From Diphasiastrum complanatum (taxonomy: Eukaryota > Streptophyta > Lycopodiopsida > Lycopodiales > Lycopodiaceae): a stretch of 64,000 nt of DNA. The stretch spans positions 16,317,353-16,381,352 of the forward strand of contig CM055105.1 of the NCBI GenBank assembly GCA_029204225.1, written 5' to 3'. The notes beneath the pieces were generated by a model. That model did no database searches. It had not been told where the DNA came from and saw only the letters and a program-made list of their open reading frames with translations. Positions 39,201-51,594 of this stretch are shown here, in pieces. Numbering within the stretch: position 1 is the stretch's first letter; the number at the start of each line of letters is the position of its first letter. A program made the position numbers and the translations under genes.

Positions 39201-40629
39201 GAGAGCTTTTACTTGGAGTATCATCTATGACCTTCCCTTTTCCCTTTATCCAATAAAGGTGGTACATTCTTAGAATCAACTTTTCGAGATGATTTTTTCC
39301 ATTTCAGGACCGTATTATAGTGTTGCTTAGCTTGTTTCTTTGTCATAGGTCTTGACATCTTATCCTCCTTCAATATAACTGCTTTTGGCGGTTTTATTGT
39401 TGGCTCATCCAGAATATCTCGAACTCCATAACTTGTAGGATCCATATGATTAAGAATCTGCTCATCTGTAAGTTCTGTCTCTCCATCGTAAGTCAAAGCA
39501 TGGCTAACATGTATTAGATCATCTTCAATCGGATCTAGAATCGGTTCAATTGATATCCAAGCTAGGTTCATTATATTCAATGGAAAAGTGATCGGTGTGT
39601 CCAAACTTCGATCAAGTAAGAAAATTTTGCTCAATTTGGATTGATTATCTTGTTGTCACATATAGCTTGTTGTACAATCCACTGTTGCAAGAGCTTGGTT
39701 CCAATTGACATTGTCGTTGAGAGTCATAATGGACTCCCAGAGTCTTCACTTGTCGATCACAAGTATGATCTGTTGTTGATGAATCATCATTCCCTCTTCG
39801 GACTATTGGCTTGATAGTCCAAGAGATTGGATCTACTTTGACCGCACGCTTACGATTCTCAAAAGTAATTTTGCCGGTGCCCCAGTTATGAATTACTTGC
39901 GCAACTCGTAACCATGGACGTCCCAATAAAACTCGATATACATTTGGTGCGTCAAGTAAGTCCATTACTACAAAAGTAATGACAAATTGTACTCCATCTA
40001 TTTTGACAGGTACATCTTCAACCATTCCTCTCGGACGAACTGTTGTTTGATTAGCTAGATTAATGGCAAAAGTGGCAGGCTTCAGCTCGGTAATTCCCCA
40101 TTTTGCACATAGCTTGGTTGAAATCAAATTAACTCCTAAATCTCCATCAATCGCGGCTACTTCTTTACTAAACTATCTATGTTGTATCGGCAAGGTGATG
40201 TTTTTCAAATCACTTTCCCAGGTTGCTCCCACATTGAGTACTTCGTTTGAAACTTCAAACCCAGCACAAAAAAGTGGCTTCTGACGGACTGGTGGTTCCA
40301 TCTGAGTCAATCTTTCTGGTAATATTTCTTTTTCTTTTGGCACCAGCTTAAGAAATTCTCCCAGTGTAATATCCATCTTATTAGACAATATATTCATGAT
40401 AATTTCCGTTTGTGGTGCTTCGGGTTCTGTCATCTCGAAAGGTTTTTTCGCAATGGTGCAATTGTGTATTAACATCTGTTCTTGGATCTGCTTGTGGCAT
40501 AGATGGAGAAAAGACTTCGGCTGCCGCTTTAGCGGCTTCTAGGACTTCTTCTTCTTGCAACTGTTTAATCCATTGTCTAATGTCCTGGTATCTCTTCTTT
40601 TTTTTGCTTTGAGATTCAGATACACGCAT
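36214..40629 (-). pseudogene. Ty3/gypsy pol: protease, RT, RNase H, integrase, broken
   Basis: Reading leftward: a gag C-terminal part (40629-40173; LGEFLKLVPKEKEILPERL), protease with AIDGDLGVNLIS near 40150 and VLLGRPWLR, a Lys/Ser-rich linker (39634-38956), reverse transcriptase 38917-38189 (HTEWVSPIVVIPKKNGKLRI, FLDGFSGYNQVKIAPTD, YKVMSFGLCNAPSSFQR, active site YLDD), RNase H 38042-37623 (HTNASKYAIGSVLTQLG, ASKQLIDTEKNYSTTERKAL), the integrase zinc region and core (37598-36595; KWGLDYVGPIHPT, YIIVATDYMTKW, YYPRGNGQAKSSNKI) and the integrase C-terminus 36555-36214. Stops and frameshifts separate the blocks, so no full polyprotein can be made. The order RT-RNase H-integrase identifies Ty3/gypsy. 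Confidence 0.93.
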
Positions 40630-40736
40630 GATGCAGTTGGTATATCTGTAGTTGGTGCAGATTCAGCAAGTACTAGATCAACTAGAACTCCTTTTTGTTT
40701 TATAACCAATAGGAAGCAGAACGACAAGACTAGGAA

Positions 40737-40985
40737 GTGATTAAAGCCACTCTCATTACGAGATTTAAACCCAAGAAATTTATGGAGGATCTCTTTCCTC
40801 TTTTAAGTAAAATTAAAATGGGAAAGAGAGAGGTAGTACGAGATTATATTGAACAGGTCAAACACTCAAATCTGAGTGTGATCCCAATCTGATCAGTGAA
40901 GTTTTTAGCAGGTCTTGTGGAAAAACTTCGCCATAAACCCTACACGATTCAGAAAATATCTGGAGAAATATGATGGGATCAAATA
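40737..40985 (+). pseudogene. gypsy-type gag fragment in opposite orientation
   Basis: On the plus strand the frame reads EVIKATLITRFKPKKFMEDL, FPLLSKIKMGKREVVRDYIE, then stops and FLAGLVEKLRHKPY. This is the core pattern of retrotransposon gag (aromatic-x-x-F-x-P, then V-x-D-Y-I-x-Q). It points against the surrounding minus-strand pol, suggesting an inverted scrap. Confidence 0.65.
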
Positions 40986-41067
40986 ACCAACTGTATTTTG
41001 GTATATCTAGACGAGGAGACCTTCTAACAATAACTGGTGGTGGGTTCATCGGTCCTCCTTCAGCCAT
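40858..41067 (-). pseudogene. gypsy gag N-terminus
   Basis: From ATG at 41067: MAEGGPMNPPPVIVRRSPRL then DIPKYS, which resembles the start of a gypsy gag protein. The later part overlaps the plus-strand gag scrap and may not be real coding. Confidence 0.5.
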
Positions 41068-41730
41068 AATTCCAAATTAAGTCAATCAGTCAATGAGATT
41101 GGATCTAGATTTTTCAACAGCAAAGGTTCTTCTCAGAGAACTGATATTTTGTAGAAAGTTGTAAATTTTTCACAAAAGGTTACCAACAACTAGATGGACA
41201 ATCACTTAGACCTTCTATTTTTGGTATTATTCTTCGTCGACCTGGCAATAAGTAGATCTGAATCACACCTATGCACAATGAAACGGGCAAGATTCTTTTT
41301 ATGTATTTTTAGAGTTTTTGGTGATTTTTTTATGTTTTTTGATGGTTTTTTCGATGTTTCTACAAATCTGTTGGGAATTAAACTTCGCCCTTCAAAATGA
41401 AGGATCTGTGAGTGAAACTGAAGCTTCTTACAACTCGACAAAGGTTTCCTGTAAGAGGATAAAAAGTTATCATATCTGATGACGATTTTGCCTCCTTTTT
41501 GCTCAAATCTGACAGAAATGACCGATTTTTGTTGTTTTTCTTGATTTTTCAGATCCAAATGGATCTTAAGAATTGTGATCTGAATAGGTATCTCTGTTCA
41601 ACAATCAGATTAGATTTCAAACAAGAAGATCCACTCAAATCAAGCAAAAACCACCCTCAATCTAACTTTAAAATGCAATTTTAATCCTATTCATGCCAAA
41701 ACAAGATGTCTAATGCAAGCTAACCATCTA

Positions 41731-42188
41731 TGAGAGATGGAGGAAAATAGTTAGAGAGCAAGGACATTCACAAGTCCATTCCATAAGAGAGCCAATTTGC
41801 GTATATTGAAATGAAGATTTGAACATGAGAAGCAACTCGAGTTTGCCCCTATTTATAGTGGAGAGGAGGGCCTTGGCCTCAAAATCCTATTGGCCCATTT
41901 CTACCTCTCTAACTATTCATATTTAAAAAAGAGTGGGAACCCATTCAAAATTGGAGGGAGCCAATTTGAATTTGAATTATAACCAATTTTGGTGGGAGTT
42001 CCAACTTTATCACTAACTTGACATTTAGGCTTGCGACATTAAAAGTCCCGCAAAAAGGCCTAAAATCCTTTTAGTAACTTTCTAATTATCAAATAACTAT
42101 GTGATCATCGGGTTGGACTTACACAGGGTGCCAAATCCCTCTCATTTTAACTAGGGTTAGGGTTGCCTTGGAATCCGCAAACCCTCCA
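41731..42188 (-). repeat. 5' LTR of the gypsy element, 458 bp
   Basis: Minus-strand TGGAGGG...CTCTCA with a TATA box (TATAAAT, 41857-41851) about 120 bp before its end, as expected for an LTR promoter. Confidence 0.85.
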
Positions 42189-42189
42189 C

Positions 42190-43733
42190 CATCGACCTTT
42201 GTCGTAGCTGTAGATGAACGTGCTTGTACTATTCTTTAATGAAAAGGTGGTGAAAAGTTAAGTAACATTGCTTTTCACGACAACGGATTCCAACGTCAGG
42301 ATAAAAAGATATCCCGGATTGAAGGTTATTAAAAAAGAAGTCGACCAATACAAGCCACTGTAGAATTAATAAATTATGAAAGAACTTAGAACATGTGAGA
42401 AATATACACCAATGCGTAGAGAACAGAAATCAGCTCATTTTTGCTTTCTACAGCATTGTGATCCGAGGTGTCATATGTAAGTTATGACATCCGGAAGTAA
42501 CTTAAGCAGTTACGTAAAATCCCTCGGCAAGTAATTTTGGGGAAAAAACACTGTTTTTGGGTTTTATTGAGCGAACCGAGGTCTGGAGACATAAGTGTGT
42601 ATACTCCAGACTACCGGAATGATGAGCCGAAGAACTTTTCAGTTCTGTGTGTCAGCGTCCGAGGCTCCAAATATCAAGTTTTTGATGAAAAAACGAGTTT
42701 TTTTGATAACTTTTTTTTTAAAAAGTTGGGGCAAACTTTTTTTTTTTACGGGTCGTCTCTCTCACTTGGAGAGAGGACCCAAAAACGTTCCAAGGAAAAC
42801 CCTGTTTTTGAGAAGGAGACAGGGCGGCCTACAGCCCACTGCTCGTGCCCACTGCTTCCTTTGAAGTTAAAAGCTTTGTTTAATTCTTAAGTGGGGGGTG
42901 GGTTGATTGCACTTTTTTTATATTTTGCTTCATTTTTTTCAGAATTGCATAAAGGGTTTTTATTGGCTGTTTTTGCTCATTTTAGGCTCAGATCTCTACC
43001 ATATCTGATAGAGATCAAAGTAGCTTGCGGCCACTTGTCAATAGGGTACGAATAAGGTGTATTTGATGCCTGTAAAATGGTTTAAGAAATCATTGCACAG
43101 CCAGCAAATGCCATTGATCCAAAAATGCCAAAATCCCTACAAAAATCAGAATTTTCTGATTTTTGGTGTTTGTTCAATTCAATTGCTTAGCATGCTTTAC
43201 TGTAATGCTATAGCAAAGTAGGGAACTGTTTAATGAACCTCTGTGTGAGGCATTTAGAGTGATTTAAGGAGCCCATGCAGAGGATTGAATGCAAATGTTA
43301 TCAATGCTTCTGCATGTATACTTGTAATAAAGAAAAGCATGCTATAACAATAAGAGGAACATGATTTGTCATGCTATAAATGATGTGACTGCCATCAAAA
43401 TGGTCCCGTCAGTGCATGCTAGCTTGCTAGCAAGATGGAACCTCAGCCCTCAAGAAATGAATGCACAAAACAGATGTAATGGAAAAGAATGCAACATGAA
43501 TGAAGTGAGGCTTGATTCTGCACTTTTCCTCCATTTTTGGACCTGCACACCACAAATAAAAAAATGTAATCAATCCCAAATGCTTCTTCTTGTTGGCTGC
43601 AAACTGAAATGCTTCTGCTTTGGCTGCAATTTTGCTCCGCTTGTTGGATGTAAAATAAAACTTCTTCTTTTCCTTGGCTGCTTGTTGCTCCTCTTGGTTG
43701 AAAATTGCTCCTCCCACAGGCAGGATGCTTGTT
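42190..43733. other. unassigned region, probably internal part of the LTR element at 43747
   Basis: It sits on the internal side of a minus-strand LTR and primer-binding site. Minus-strand ORF 43717-43427 (MGGAIFNQEEQQAAKEKKKF...) starts soon after that site but matches no domain I know. No gag or pol motif is seen, so the element may be non-coding. Confidence 0.4.
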
Positions 43734-43745
43734 GCTCTGATACCA
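43734..43745 (-). other. primer-binding site, initiator tRNA-Met
   Basis: On the minus strand TGGTATCAGAGC follows the LTR end CATCACA after one base. Confidence 0.92.
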
Positions 43746-43824
43746 CTGTGATGATTCTATCCAATTACATTCTTATAACATAGATCATCAGATAATTATA
43801 ACATAATGAAGATCAATAGGCGGG

Positions 43825-43870
43825 GTGTGTGTGTGTGTGTGTGTGTGAGTGAGAGTGAGTGAGAGAGAGA

Positions 43871-43904
<34 letters not shown>

Positions 43905-43917
43905 TACAGAGAGAGAG
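43825..43917. repeat. (GT)n and (GA)n microsatellite
   Basis: Alternating GT and GA runs within the LTR near its 3' end. Confidence 0.95.
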
Positions 43918-44460
43918 AATGTAGGCTGTTGAAAAAGCGTTTTTGAGCTTTTCATTGGCCCACGTTTGCATTAAAATTTTCTTTGATGTGCAGTTGAAAC
44001 GCGGTTGAAGTGGGGCAAACATGTTGCTTTTAGGAAGAGAACATGTGAGCTTTTAGAAAGTTCTAGAAAGAGAACTTTCGCGAGAGAGAAAATAAACGCG
44101 CGTGAGGGATGTTCAAGAGAACGAGATTCAAAGAGATAATGTGAGGAGAGAGAGAGAGAGAGAGAGAGAGATTAACGGGGGAGAAGGTGAAGAGTATTGA
44201 ATTGCTTGCAAAGTCAGCTTTGGAACGATCGAACAAGCCAATATTGCAATTTTGAAGCAAGTCAAGGAGATGCTGGATCAGCACCAGACCAAACAGAAAT
44301 GCAATGCTCCATACTGCTGATCCATGACGTGGATAGTGCCCACTGCCCCGAAGAAAAATGGAAAAATATGCTGAGAAATCAGGAGTTGGAATGATCTGCT
44401 CGTAAGATGATTCGTCAGAACGAAGAAACTTGATGCGTTGTTTGGTGAGGTGTGAGGGAG

Positions 44461-44640
44461 TTTCAGAGAGAGGTTAAAGAGAGAGAGAGAGCGCGGAGGT
44501 GAGAGCGGAGAGAGTGAGGAAGGAGATGGAGGAGAGGGAGATGCGTGAGGTGAGATTGGAGGTGAGGTGAGGTGAGGTGAGAGAGAGAGAGAGATGGAGA
44601 TGCAGGAGAGAGAACGGATGCGTGAGCGAGAGATTTTCTA
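44461..44640. repeat. purine-rich tract with GAGGT repeats
   Basis: About 180 bp almost purely purine on the plus strand, including GAGGTGAGGTGAGGTGAG and GA runs. It is the pyrimidine leader region of the minus-strand LTR transcript. Confidence 0.9.
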
Positions 44641-45115
44641 GGGATTTTTAGGTTTAGGATTTTAGGGCTTTGAGATAAAAATAGCCATATAGTGAGGTGT
44701 TGGAGAGAGAGATTGAGATGTTTCTATTACATAAAGAGAGAATAGTGTACAATGAGAGACGAGGAGAGTATGGCCTCTCCAAGAGGCATGGGTCCAAGAG
44801 TACATCTCCAGTGTTGTGGCTGATTAGGAGGTGGACAGATTTTATATAGTTTTTTCCCTTGAAAACAATCATTTTTAGATGTAGAGTTGTTGATTAGTAA
44901 TGTGAGTTGTGCTTATAAGAACATTAGTTCTGACAAACTTAATGCTTTGGAGTTATGTGATTTATCATGCTTTGAAGTTATGTGATTTATCAATTGATTT
45001 GTGTCCATGTGTTAAAAATTTATAATATGAATTTGTCGTTGCGTTATTGGTGAAATTCCATTCATGTACAAACTTTGCTTTTTGTGTTAAAATTATGCAT
45101 TTACACAAGTACATG

Positions 45116-45240
45116 CATACACACACACACACTCATATATGCATACATAAAAATACATATACACATACATGTACAAACACACATACATACACGGAGGACA
45201 TCTCATACACACACATACATCTCTTTCGCCCTCATATCAC
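45116..45240. repeat. (CA)n/ACAT microsatellite
   Basis: CA dinucleotides and imperfect ACATAC repeats. Confidence 0.9.
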
Positions 45241-45244
45241 TCAT

Positions 45245-46177
45245 TACGCACTATACTAATGAGGACACCGACTATATCACTTGAAGATGCCGACAAGGCT
45301 GTGGCAGATGAGAAGTCATGACACTTTGGTGAGGCTAACAACACAAATCAGTTACCAATATCAACGTGGTACCAAATTCTAATAGAGGCCCCCCAACGCT
45401 ACTAGATGTTTTGAATAAATAATATCACACTTTAAGGGCAAAATAGAGAGTAATAGCTGATATATAGAGTATTCTGCCAATTTATCTTCCTTACTCAATG
45501 GAGGAACATATGAGACGTGCTAGCATGATTGAAGAACTTCTCAAAAAATATTTATAACTATACGTATTTTTTCAAAAGGATTGCTGGTCTGTTTCTCATG
45601 CTTACAATCGCTGGTTAAATGTTTTGCCATTGTGGGAGATGCTATACGTGTGAAGATATTATATTTGTACAGTATCAAACAACATCTGCATAAGCTACTT
45701 GCTGAAGTTGTCTGTAGTAGATTATTGCCATAAAATAGAAAAAAACATAAAGTTTCAGGTGACAAATCCTTACAAGAATAAAATTTTATCACAAGTACAG
45801 CATCACAAGAAGGCCAGTGTAAACATATCATACTCAAATTCAAGATTTCTGGAGCCTCAATGCATTGCATTACAGAATAGATAGATTTGAGCAAGATAAG
45901 ACGGCATTATGCTGTTCTCGTTCAGTTTAATACATGATATAATTAATGTACAAGTTCAAGCAGCAAAATGTTATGGAGACTTAAAATTGCTAGTAGTTAA
46001 AACCCAAAATGATAAATTGGCCCCCCGACTTTGTGCTTTTATGCAAGTACCAACAATTTCCTGCAGCTGCTTTCAGCACGTTTCATGATCTAGGCCACAG
46101 GCACAGGAAGCTCAAATCTTGTGCACCACACTTCACTTCACCGACCGACTATCGAAGTTCACTTCCGATGCTACCAC
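45245..46177. other. 3' flank of the permease gene
   Basis: It should hold the 3' untranslated region of the minus-strand permease. No separate gene is recognised. Confidence 0.4.
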
Positions 46178-47920
46178 TTAGACTTGGTTTGTGTTTTCAA
46201 TTGCAGCTGGATTAGTTTCCTTTGTAGCTTCTTCTGTAGCACTGATCGCTGGCTTTCTGTGAAAGGCAGACCTATAAGCAAGCACTGCCCAATCTCCCAG
46301 ATGCAGAGCGATGAATGTACCAATTCCTCCAATCACCCCGTAAGCAATGGAGTATGTCAATGGCATTAAAATGATAGTGATAAATGCAGGTATTCCTTCT
46401 TGCATATTCTCCCAGTTAATCTCCACAACTACCTTCATCATCAAAACTCCAACAAGAATCAGGGCTGGGCCAACAGCCCATGGTGGAATGGACGCCAAAA
46501 GCGGAGTGAAGAAGAATGACAGCAAAAAGTAAAATGCTACTGTCAGAGCTGTAAGCCCTGTCCTGCCTCCTTCCTTTATTCCCGTGGATGATTCGATGAA
46601 CACAGTGACTGGAGATGTTCCCAGAGTTGATCCAACAATAATTGCAGATGCATCACTCATGAAGGCGAAATATTGTCCTTCAAAATCACCCTTTTCATCC
46701 ATAAAGCCTGCAAACTTGGCCATGGAGTAAAGGGTGCCTGTAGCATCTAGAATGTCCACATACAGAAATGTAATCAAGGCTTGCCAGAAATCGCCCTTGC
46801 CAAAATCATGAAAACTCAATGCTCCTGCCGTTTTCTGTATCTTGTGCACATCCACCACCTTTTTGAAGTAGCTATAGAGCTGATCACCTTGTTCAGTATG
46901 CGGGAAGTAGGTGACTTTGGTACCTCTAAACCAGGAAACCACTGTAACAAAGAGAATGCCATAGATCATGGCGCCCTTGATATTTTTTATCATGGCATAA
47001 CTGATGATCACGAAACCCACAACTCCTAGCCACAAAGTGGCGCTCTCCATACGGTGCTTTAGGCAGAGGATGTTGCCAGAGGCAGTTCCATCAGGCATCA
47101 GCATCGTCGTTCCATTCACAGTCTGCACTGGAGCTACCTGAGCGAGAAATTCGCTTGGACAGCCAGCCAGGGTAACCAGAGTGGCGGAACTATATCCAAC
47201 AAGCCCGACGCCTTCGCTAGATTGGAGGCCTATGAATGCCAGGAACAGCCCGATTCCTGCAGAGGTGGAGACTCTCACAGGGCGAGGTATCATCTTTGCA
47301 AGCTTGGTCCGAAACCCTAGCGCTGCAAGGACAAGAAAGATGATACCTTCCATAAAAACCGCTGCAAGTGCGCTTTTATAGGAAATGCTGCCTGAGCCAT
47401 GGAATCCAACAACGGTGTAGGCGAAGTAGGCATTGGTACCCATACCAGGAGCGAGCGCTAGTGGCAGATTTGCAAAAATTCCCATGATGAAGCATCCGAT
47501 CAGGGAAGAAGCTGCGGTTGCAACAATCAGATCCTTTTTAGTCTTGTCCAGACAATTCTGATAGCCCTGGTTGACAGGAGGGAACTTGCAGTCTGGCCCT
47601 GGACGGACGAGTTGAAGAGTTGTACCGTTGAAGCTACCTTGACACTGGCTTGAAGGAATCGACGGAACACTGCAGACGGAGAAGCAGTCGTCCACCGTGC
47701 AAGGGCCTCCGGAATCGGTCAGGATGCTGGCATTCACGGCTAGAATATAAGCCATTGTAAGGAAGGTTGCAGTGCCTGCTCTCAATTCTTGAGTGAAGCA
47801 TGTCTTCCGCTCTTCCATCTTAAAGTACTTCCCTGTGATACTTCTGTTTATCGCCTTGTTGACACGATGAATTACAGAGTTGGAACGCTTGCCAACATGG
47901 CTCACCCAACCCAGCACCAT
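46178..47920 (-). CDS. AZG1: AZG-type purine/cytokinin permease, single exon, intact
   Basis: An uninterrupted 580-residue ORF, the length expected for plant AZG proteins (about 560-600), which belong to the NCS2-like AzgA branch and import adenine, guanine and cytokinin bases at membranes. Visible signatures: [10 protein letters not shown]-like [20 protein letters not shown] (44-63), [17 protein letters not shown] (156-172), [19 protein letters not shown] (215-233), [20 protein letters not shown] (387-406), [14 protein letters not shown] (434-447) and GGRTGLTAL. There are about a dozen hydrophobic segments and a Cys-rich loop (residues 72-122) after the first. The hydrophilic tail ends NTNQV. 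The first Met gives an N-terminus with VGKR and KYFKMEER as in AZG1; a start at Met35 would trim that cytosolic part. No introns, as known for this family. Similarity favours AZG1 over AZG2. Neighbours are repeats, so context says nothing about function. Confidence 0.96.
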   Translation of the reverse strand: MVLGWVSHVGKRSNSVIHRVNKAINRSITGKYFKMEERKTCFTQELRAGTATFLTMAYILAVNASILTDSGGPCTVDDCFSVCSVPSIPSSQCQGSFNGTTLQLVRPGPDCKFPPVNQGYQNCLDKTKKDLIVATAASSLIGCFIMGIFANLPLALAPGMGTNAYFAYTVVGFHGSGSISYKSALAAVFMEGIIFLVLAALGFRTKLAKMIPRPVRVSTSAGIGLFLAFIGLQSSEGVGLVGYSSATLVTLAGCPSEFLAQVAPVQTVNGTTMLMPDGTASGNILCLKHRMESATLWLGVVGFVIISYAMIKNIKGAMIYGILFVTVVSWFRGTKVTYFPHTEQGDQLYSYFKKVVDVHKIQKTAGALSFHDFGKGDFWQALITFLYVDILDATGTLYSMAKFAGFMDEKGDFEGQYFAFMSDASAIIVGSTLGTSPVTVFIESSTGIKEGGRTGLTALTVAFYFLLSFFFTPLLASIPPWAVGPALILVGVLMMKVVVEINWENMQEGIPAFITIILMPLTYSIAYGVIGGIGTFIALHLGDWAVLAYRSAFHRKPAISATEEATKETNPAAIENTNQV

Positions 47921-48500
47921 CGTGGCAGCACAAGAAGCTCGAAAAGTTGGAAGAAGAGAGGAGGCTACCTCCTATTTCACACTCTGCTATGCAAAATCTA
48001 CAGACACCATAGATGGCTTGGCCACTAAGTTGATCAATCCTAGAATCAATCACTGATTTCCTGCTGTGGTAATAACACTGTGATAAAAGCTTCAATAAGT
48101 TACAGTGTTTGTAATTTTTCAGCCTTTTCAACCCAACTATCCAATCTTTGAGATGAGCGCTGTTGCATAAATGTAGGCGTGGTGAGACAATCGAACATGC
48201 AGCCAAAGAGTTACAAGCGCAAGCCTCCACGGTGATCAAAACTCGAATAAATGTGAAAGTGTACTGTCAGATCTTGGTGCTACTGATCTCAGGCTTTCAT
48301 AGATAAGCGCTGAAATCGCCCTACACACGTTCTAACTTCTCTCGCTTTGTAAGAATTCCCAAATTCCAAACAAGATTTCTAGAAAGTCTTCCTTGCGTAC
48401 AACAACAGCAAACCTGCGAGCTCCCCGCAGCTGGGTCGAGAGGTAGAGATCTAAGCACGAGTCTAGACTCTAATATAGCTGCTGACGCTGAGCCCATTCC
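47921..48500. other. 5' flank of the permease gene
   Basis: Upstream of the permease start on the minus strand. It should hold the promoter and leader; I see no certain TATA box. Confidence 0.4.
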
Positions 48501-51020
48501 CAGAAATTACAAATTTTCAGAGCCTTGATGTGTCAAACGCAATATCGTGCAAATATAGGCTTCTTGCCCACCGCCATCTCTTCCGACGTTGCTTTAATAA
48601 ATATCGTACAACTTGGCAGCTCCAAATATCATAAGGGTGAATTTTCAGAATTGTGTAAGCCTGGCTTCAAAGTTCACACTAGTGACTACAGCAACATTGC
48701 AGTGCTCGCAAAATAGCTACAAACTAACCTTATAAAAAACCCACAGAACTATTAAAACCTCAAAACTTAAAGCTTTACAACTAAAACCATCTGATTTAGA
48801 TCAATATAAGAAGCTATGAATATAAAATGAAGCAGTGAAAATTGAATTTTAATAATTGGGCTGCTAGTATTTGTCAATTTTTTGCGAGCACTGATGTACA
48901 GTCCCACACTCAAAAAGAAAATCAGGACAGCTCACAAAATTCACATCAGCATATGAGAAGTCAAGATATATGACAGAAAAACACACCCAGCTTAGGCTAG
49001 TCCAACTTCCTTAAAACGTGTGCATAGACATACATGAAGCGTTTGCTTTGGCCTGGCAGCTTCCGAGTTCACAGGGCCCCACAAACTACGATGCTGCAGG
49101 CTTGCAGCGATGATGCGGCAGCTTCCACTGGCAACGCAAACGCAGTGCTAACAATATCTTGAACCTTCCTCAACTTCGCATCCTATTATATAACCAGATT
49201 CAGATTCCAGAAAATAAAATAGCTTGACAAACACCAAACTCAGATTCCAGAAAACACCCAACGAAGAATTGGCTATTCCCAAAGACCAAAAATGGATGCA
49301 AAGGTGGGCCAAGGACTATAATGGTTTGCCACCATCCCTTTATTGATTTTTATAGAAGAAGACATCAGGGATGGTGGCAATCCACAAGGGACCCTCCTTT
49401 CTAAAATGCTACTGTGTAGATCCTTTAAAATTTCTTCTACTTTATTTGGTTTGTGTGTGCCATTGTCTTATTTTATTTGGGTTTTCTAAATGCTTTGGAG
49501 TCATAGACTTTAGTGGGAGACGACGTAACTGCTCTTGTATTGTAATTTGTGTATGTCATGACTAAAGAGTGAAGTTCTCATAACAACAAAATGTAAGATT
49601 TATTTTTGTTTGTAAAATATCTCGTACAAAACATTATATAAACCAACAAAGTTAGAAAAAATCTCAAGAAGCTAAAAGAAACCTGCAATTGAAACCTAGT
49701 CTCAAGAAACCTTGCTAAAACCACCTCCAAAAATGGCAAAAAAAACTCGTAATTGTAACATGAATATTATATTTAGCTAGAAGTTGATGCATCTGCCCAA
49801 AGAATTAACATTGAACTTTTAAAATTGATGTGTGATCTTATTCTCTCTCTCTCCACTAAGCAAACACACATCAACTAAAACAAACAATGCTTGAACTACC
49901 TAAACAAACAAAAAAAAAGATTCTTTCTTGTTTACTACAGATGTCAAATATTCAACAAGTCTATGAATTTCTCCAGTTGTTGCACGCAAACAAATTTAAA
50001 AGAACAAAATGTGAATGGATGTTTATAGAAACCAGATATATAGCAAGTCTTTGCTTTCATCTGGACACAAAACAATTATAGAACGTAACAAAAATGCTTT
50101 TATCTTTAACAACTACAAGAAGGACTGATGAGACCAAAAAATTGTTGGTCTTTCTCACTCACATGAATAAAGACACAATGGATGAACATAAAACGATGAA
50201 AAAGCAAATCATTCCTTTGTTATTGTTGATAACATTAAAAGCATGTTATTGACTAGCCCAACAATAAAGTTGGATCATATATCTCAATTGAACAAAACAA
50301 ATTGTGTAAACTTAAATCAATATATTTCTTTTATAAGCTAAAAGTTTAATGAGTGATCTCTTTCACCTCGGACACAAAACTAAAAATATAGTAAAACTAA
50401 AAAACCTTGCAAAAAAGTAACGTATAGCAATCGTCTTTCTTTCCAAAAAAATAGGAATGAATTTTTTTTATAGGCCCCACCAACTTTTTTATCTCATATA
50501 TCTCACTCAACCTATAAGAAAAAATAACTTCAAAAAAACTAGATATACTAGTCAATCTATCTAAAAATAAAAAAAATTGATATATCAATGAGGAGAGGAG
50601 AAAGGACACTCAACATCATTGGAGGCAAAGAACAAGACATGGATGAAGTTTGAAGGGAGTTAAAGAGATAAATAGAGCTGAATGGGAGAGATGAAATGCG
50701 TTATGAGACTGTAACCGAACCAAATCCAACAACATTACTAGGTGCAACTAACCATGGTAGGGCGACGGTGTGGGTCAAAGGCATGCATGCATACTAGGCA
50801 ATAGAAATGTGGGCTAGCATTGCCCAATCAGTCACAATATGCATGTTAGTTGGGAGTCATGACTGGGACTCCTCATGTGGGTAGCATTTATGGAAAATGT
50901 CAGTTAGAACTACCACCAACCTCATGCAAACCCACACTGGGCTAAGGGGGGCATTTCCTAAGGGAATACATTGGCTGGGTGGTACAGACTAGCTTTGCCT
51001 TTCTATGATTATGTTGTTCT
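48501..51020. other. unassigned AT-rich region, LTR at its right end
   Basis: No gene recognised. The last several hundred bases, up to TAGCA at 51025, are probably an LTR because a primer-binding site follows, but the left boundary cannot be set. Confidence 0.45.
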
Positions 51021-51026
51021 TAGCAT

Positions 51027-51039
51027 TGGTATCAGAGCC
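51027..51039 (+). other. primer-binding site, initiator tRNA-Met
   Basis: TGGTATCAGAGCC preceded by TAGCAT; it marks the end of a plus-strand LTR. Confidence 0.85.
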
Positions 51040-51594
51040 ATAGCCATCCTTGCCTACAATGTGCTAGTTACATTTGCTACTGGTATCATTGGCCAGACAA
51101 GATTCAGCTTTTCTTCGTGCTAGTTGGGTGCCCTTGCTCGTCAAGAAGCCACACACTTTTGGAGTCAAAAGTAGCACCCTCCTTACTTGCAATATAGTGC
51201 CATGTTTCCTTGTGATTTCAGTGCATCCATTTGGTATCTCAGTGAGCTGATTTTGGATTGCATGAATGTGCAATTACTTGAGCAGGATTAGTTCACTTAG
51301 AGAGGGGTCCTCTAGTGCTTTTTAGCAAGCTATTTGGGCACAATTTTCCTAGCCCAAACAATGCACTTTGCCATCATCCAAATGAGTTGTTCTGGTAGCA
51401 AGATCAGTGCAAATTGTTCAATCTAATTGGGCGCATAACTGGTCAAAGTTTTCAGCACATTTATGATGCTGGGTAGGTTTTTCTATTGGAATCCAGTACA
51501 TTTTTTATGAGGTATTGCTATCACAACATAACAATTATCTTAGAGGATTAGGGTTCACTATTTCCAGCTCTTTAGTGCACTTTTAGTGGGGGGG

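Larger units (their letters stand above)
34927..42188 (-). mobile_element. Ty3/gypsy element with both LTRs (minus)
   Basis: LTRs of about 460 bp at 42188-41731 (5') and 35391-34927 (3') bracket a pol region. A polypurine tract TGGTGGGGGGATAC on the minus strand (35409-35396) lies just before the 3' LTR. The 5' LTR is followed by a leader and then gag/pol. The flanks CCATC and AAGCA do not match, so no target duplication is visible. I could not identify its primer-binding site with confidence. Confidence 0.85.
43747..44870 (-). mobile_element. LTR (minus) with microsatellites
   Basis: It ends CATCACA before a primer-binding site and carries a TATA box (CTATATAAAAT on the minus strand, near 44850). 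Parts match the LTR-like segment at 19780-20054 in reverse complement. The outer boundary near 44870 is estimated. Confidence 0.7.

Noticed and set aside
43427-43717. 96-aa minus-strand ORF after a primer-binding site as a gag gene
   Set aside because: Lys/Ala-rich start but no gag motif; kept only as part of an unassigned internal region.
46347-47381. Plus-strand ORFs opposite the permease
   Set aside because: They are antisense shadows of the long minus-strand coding sequence.
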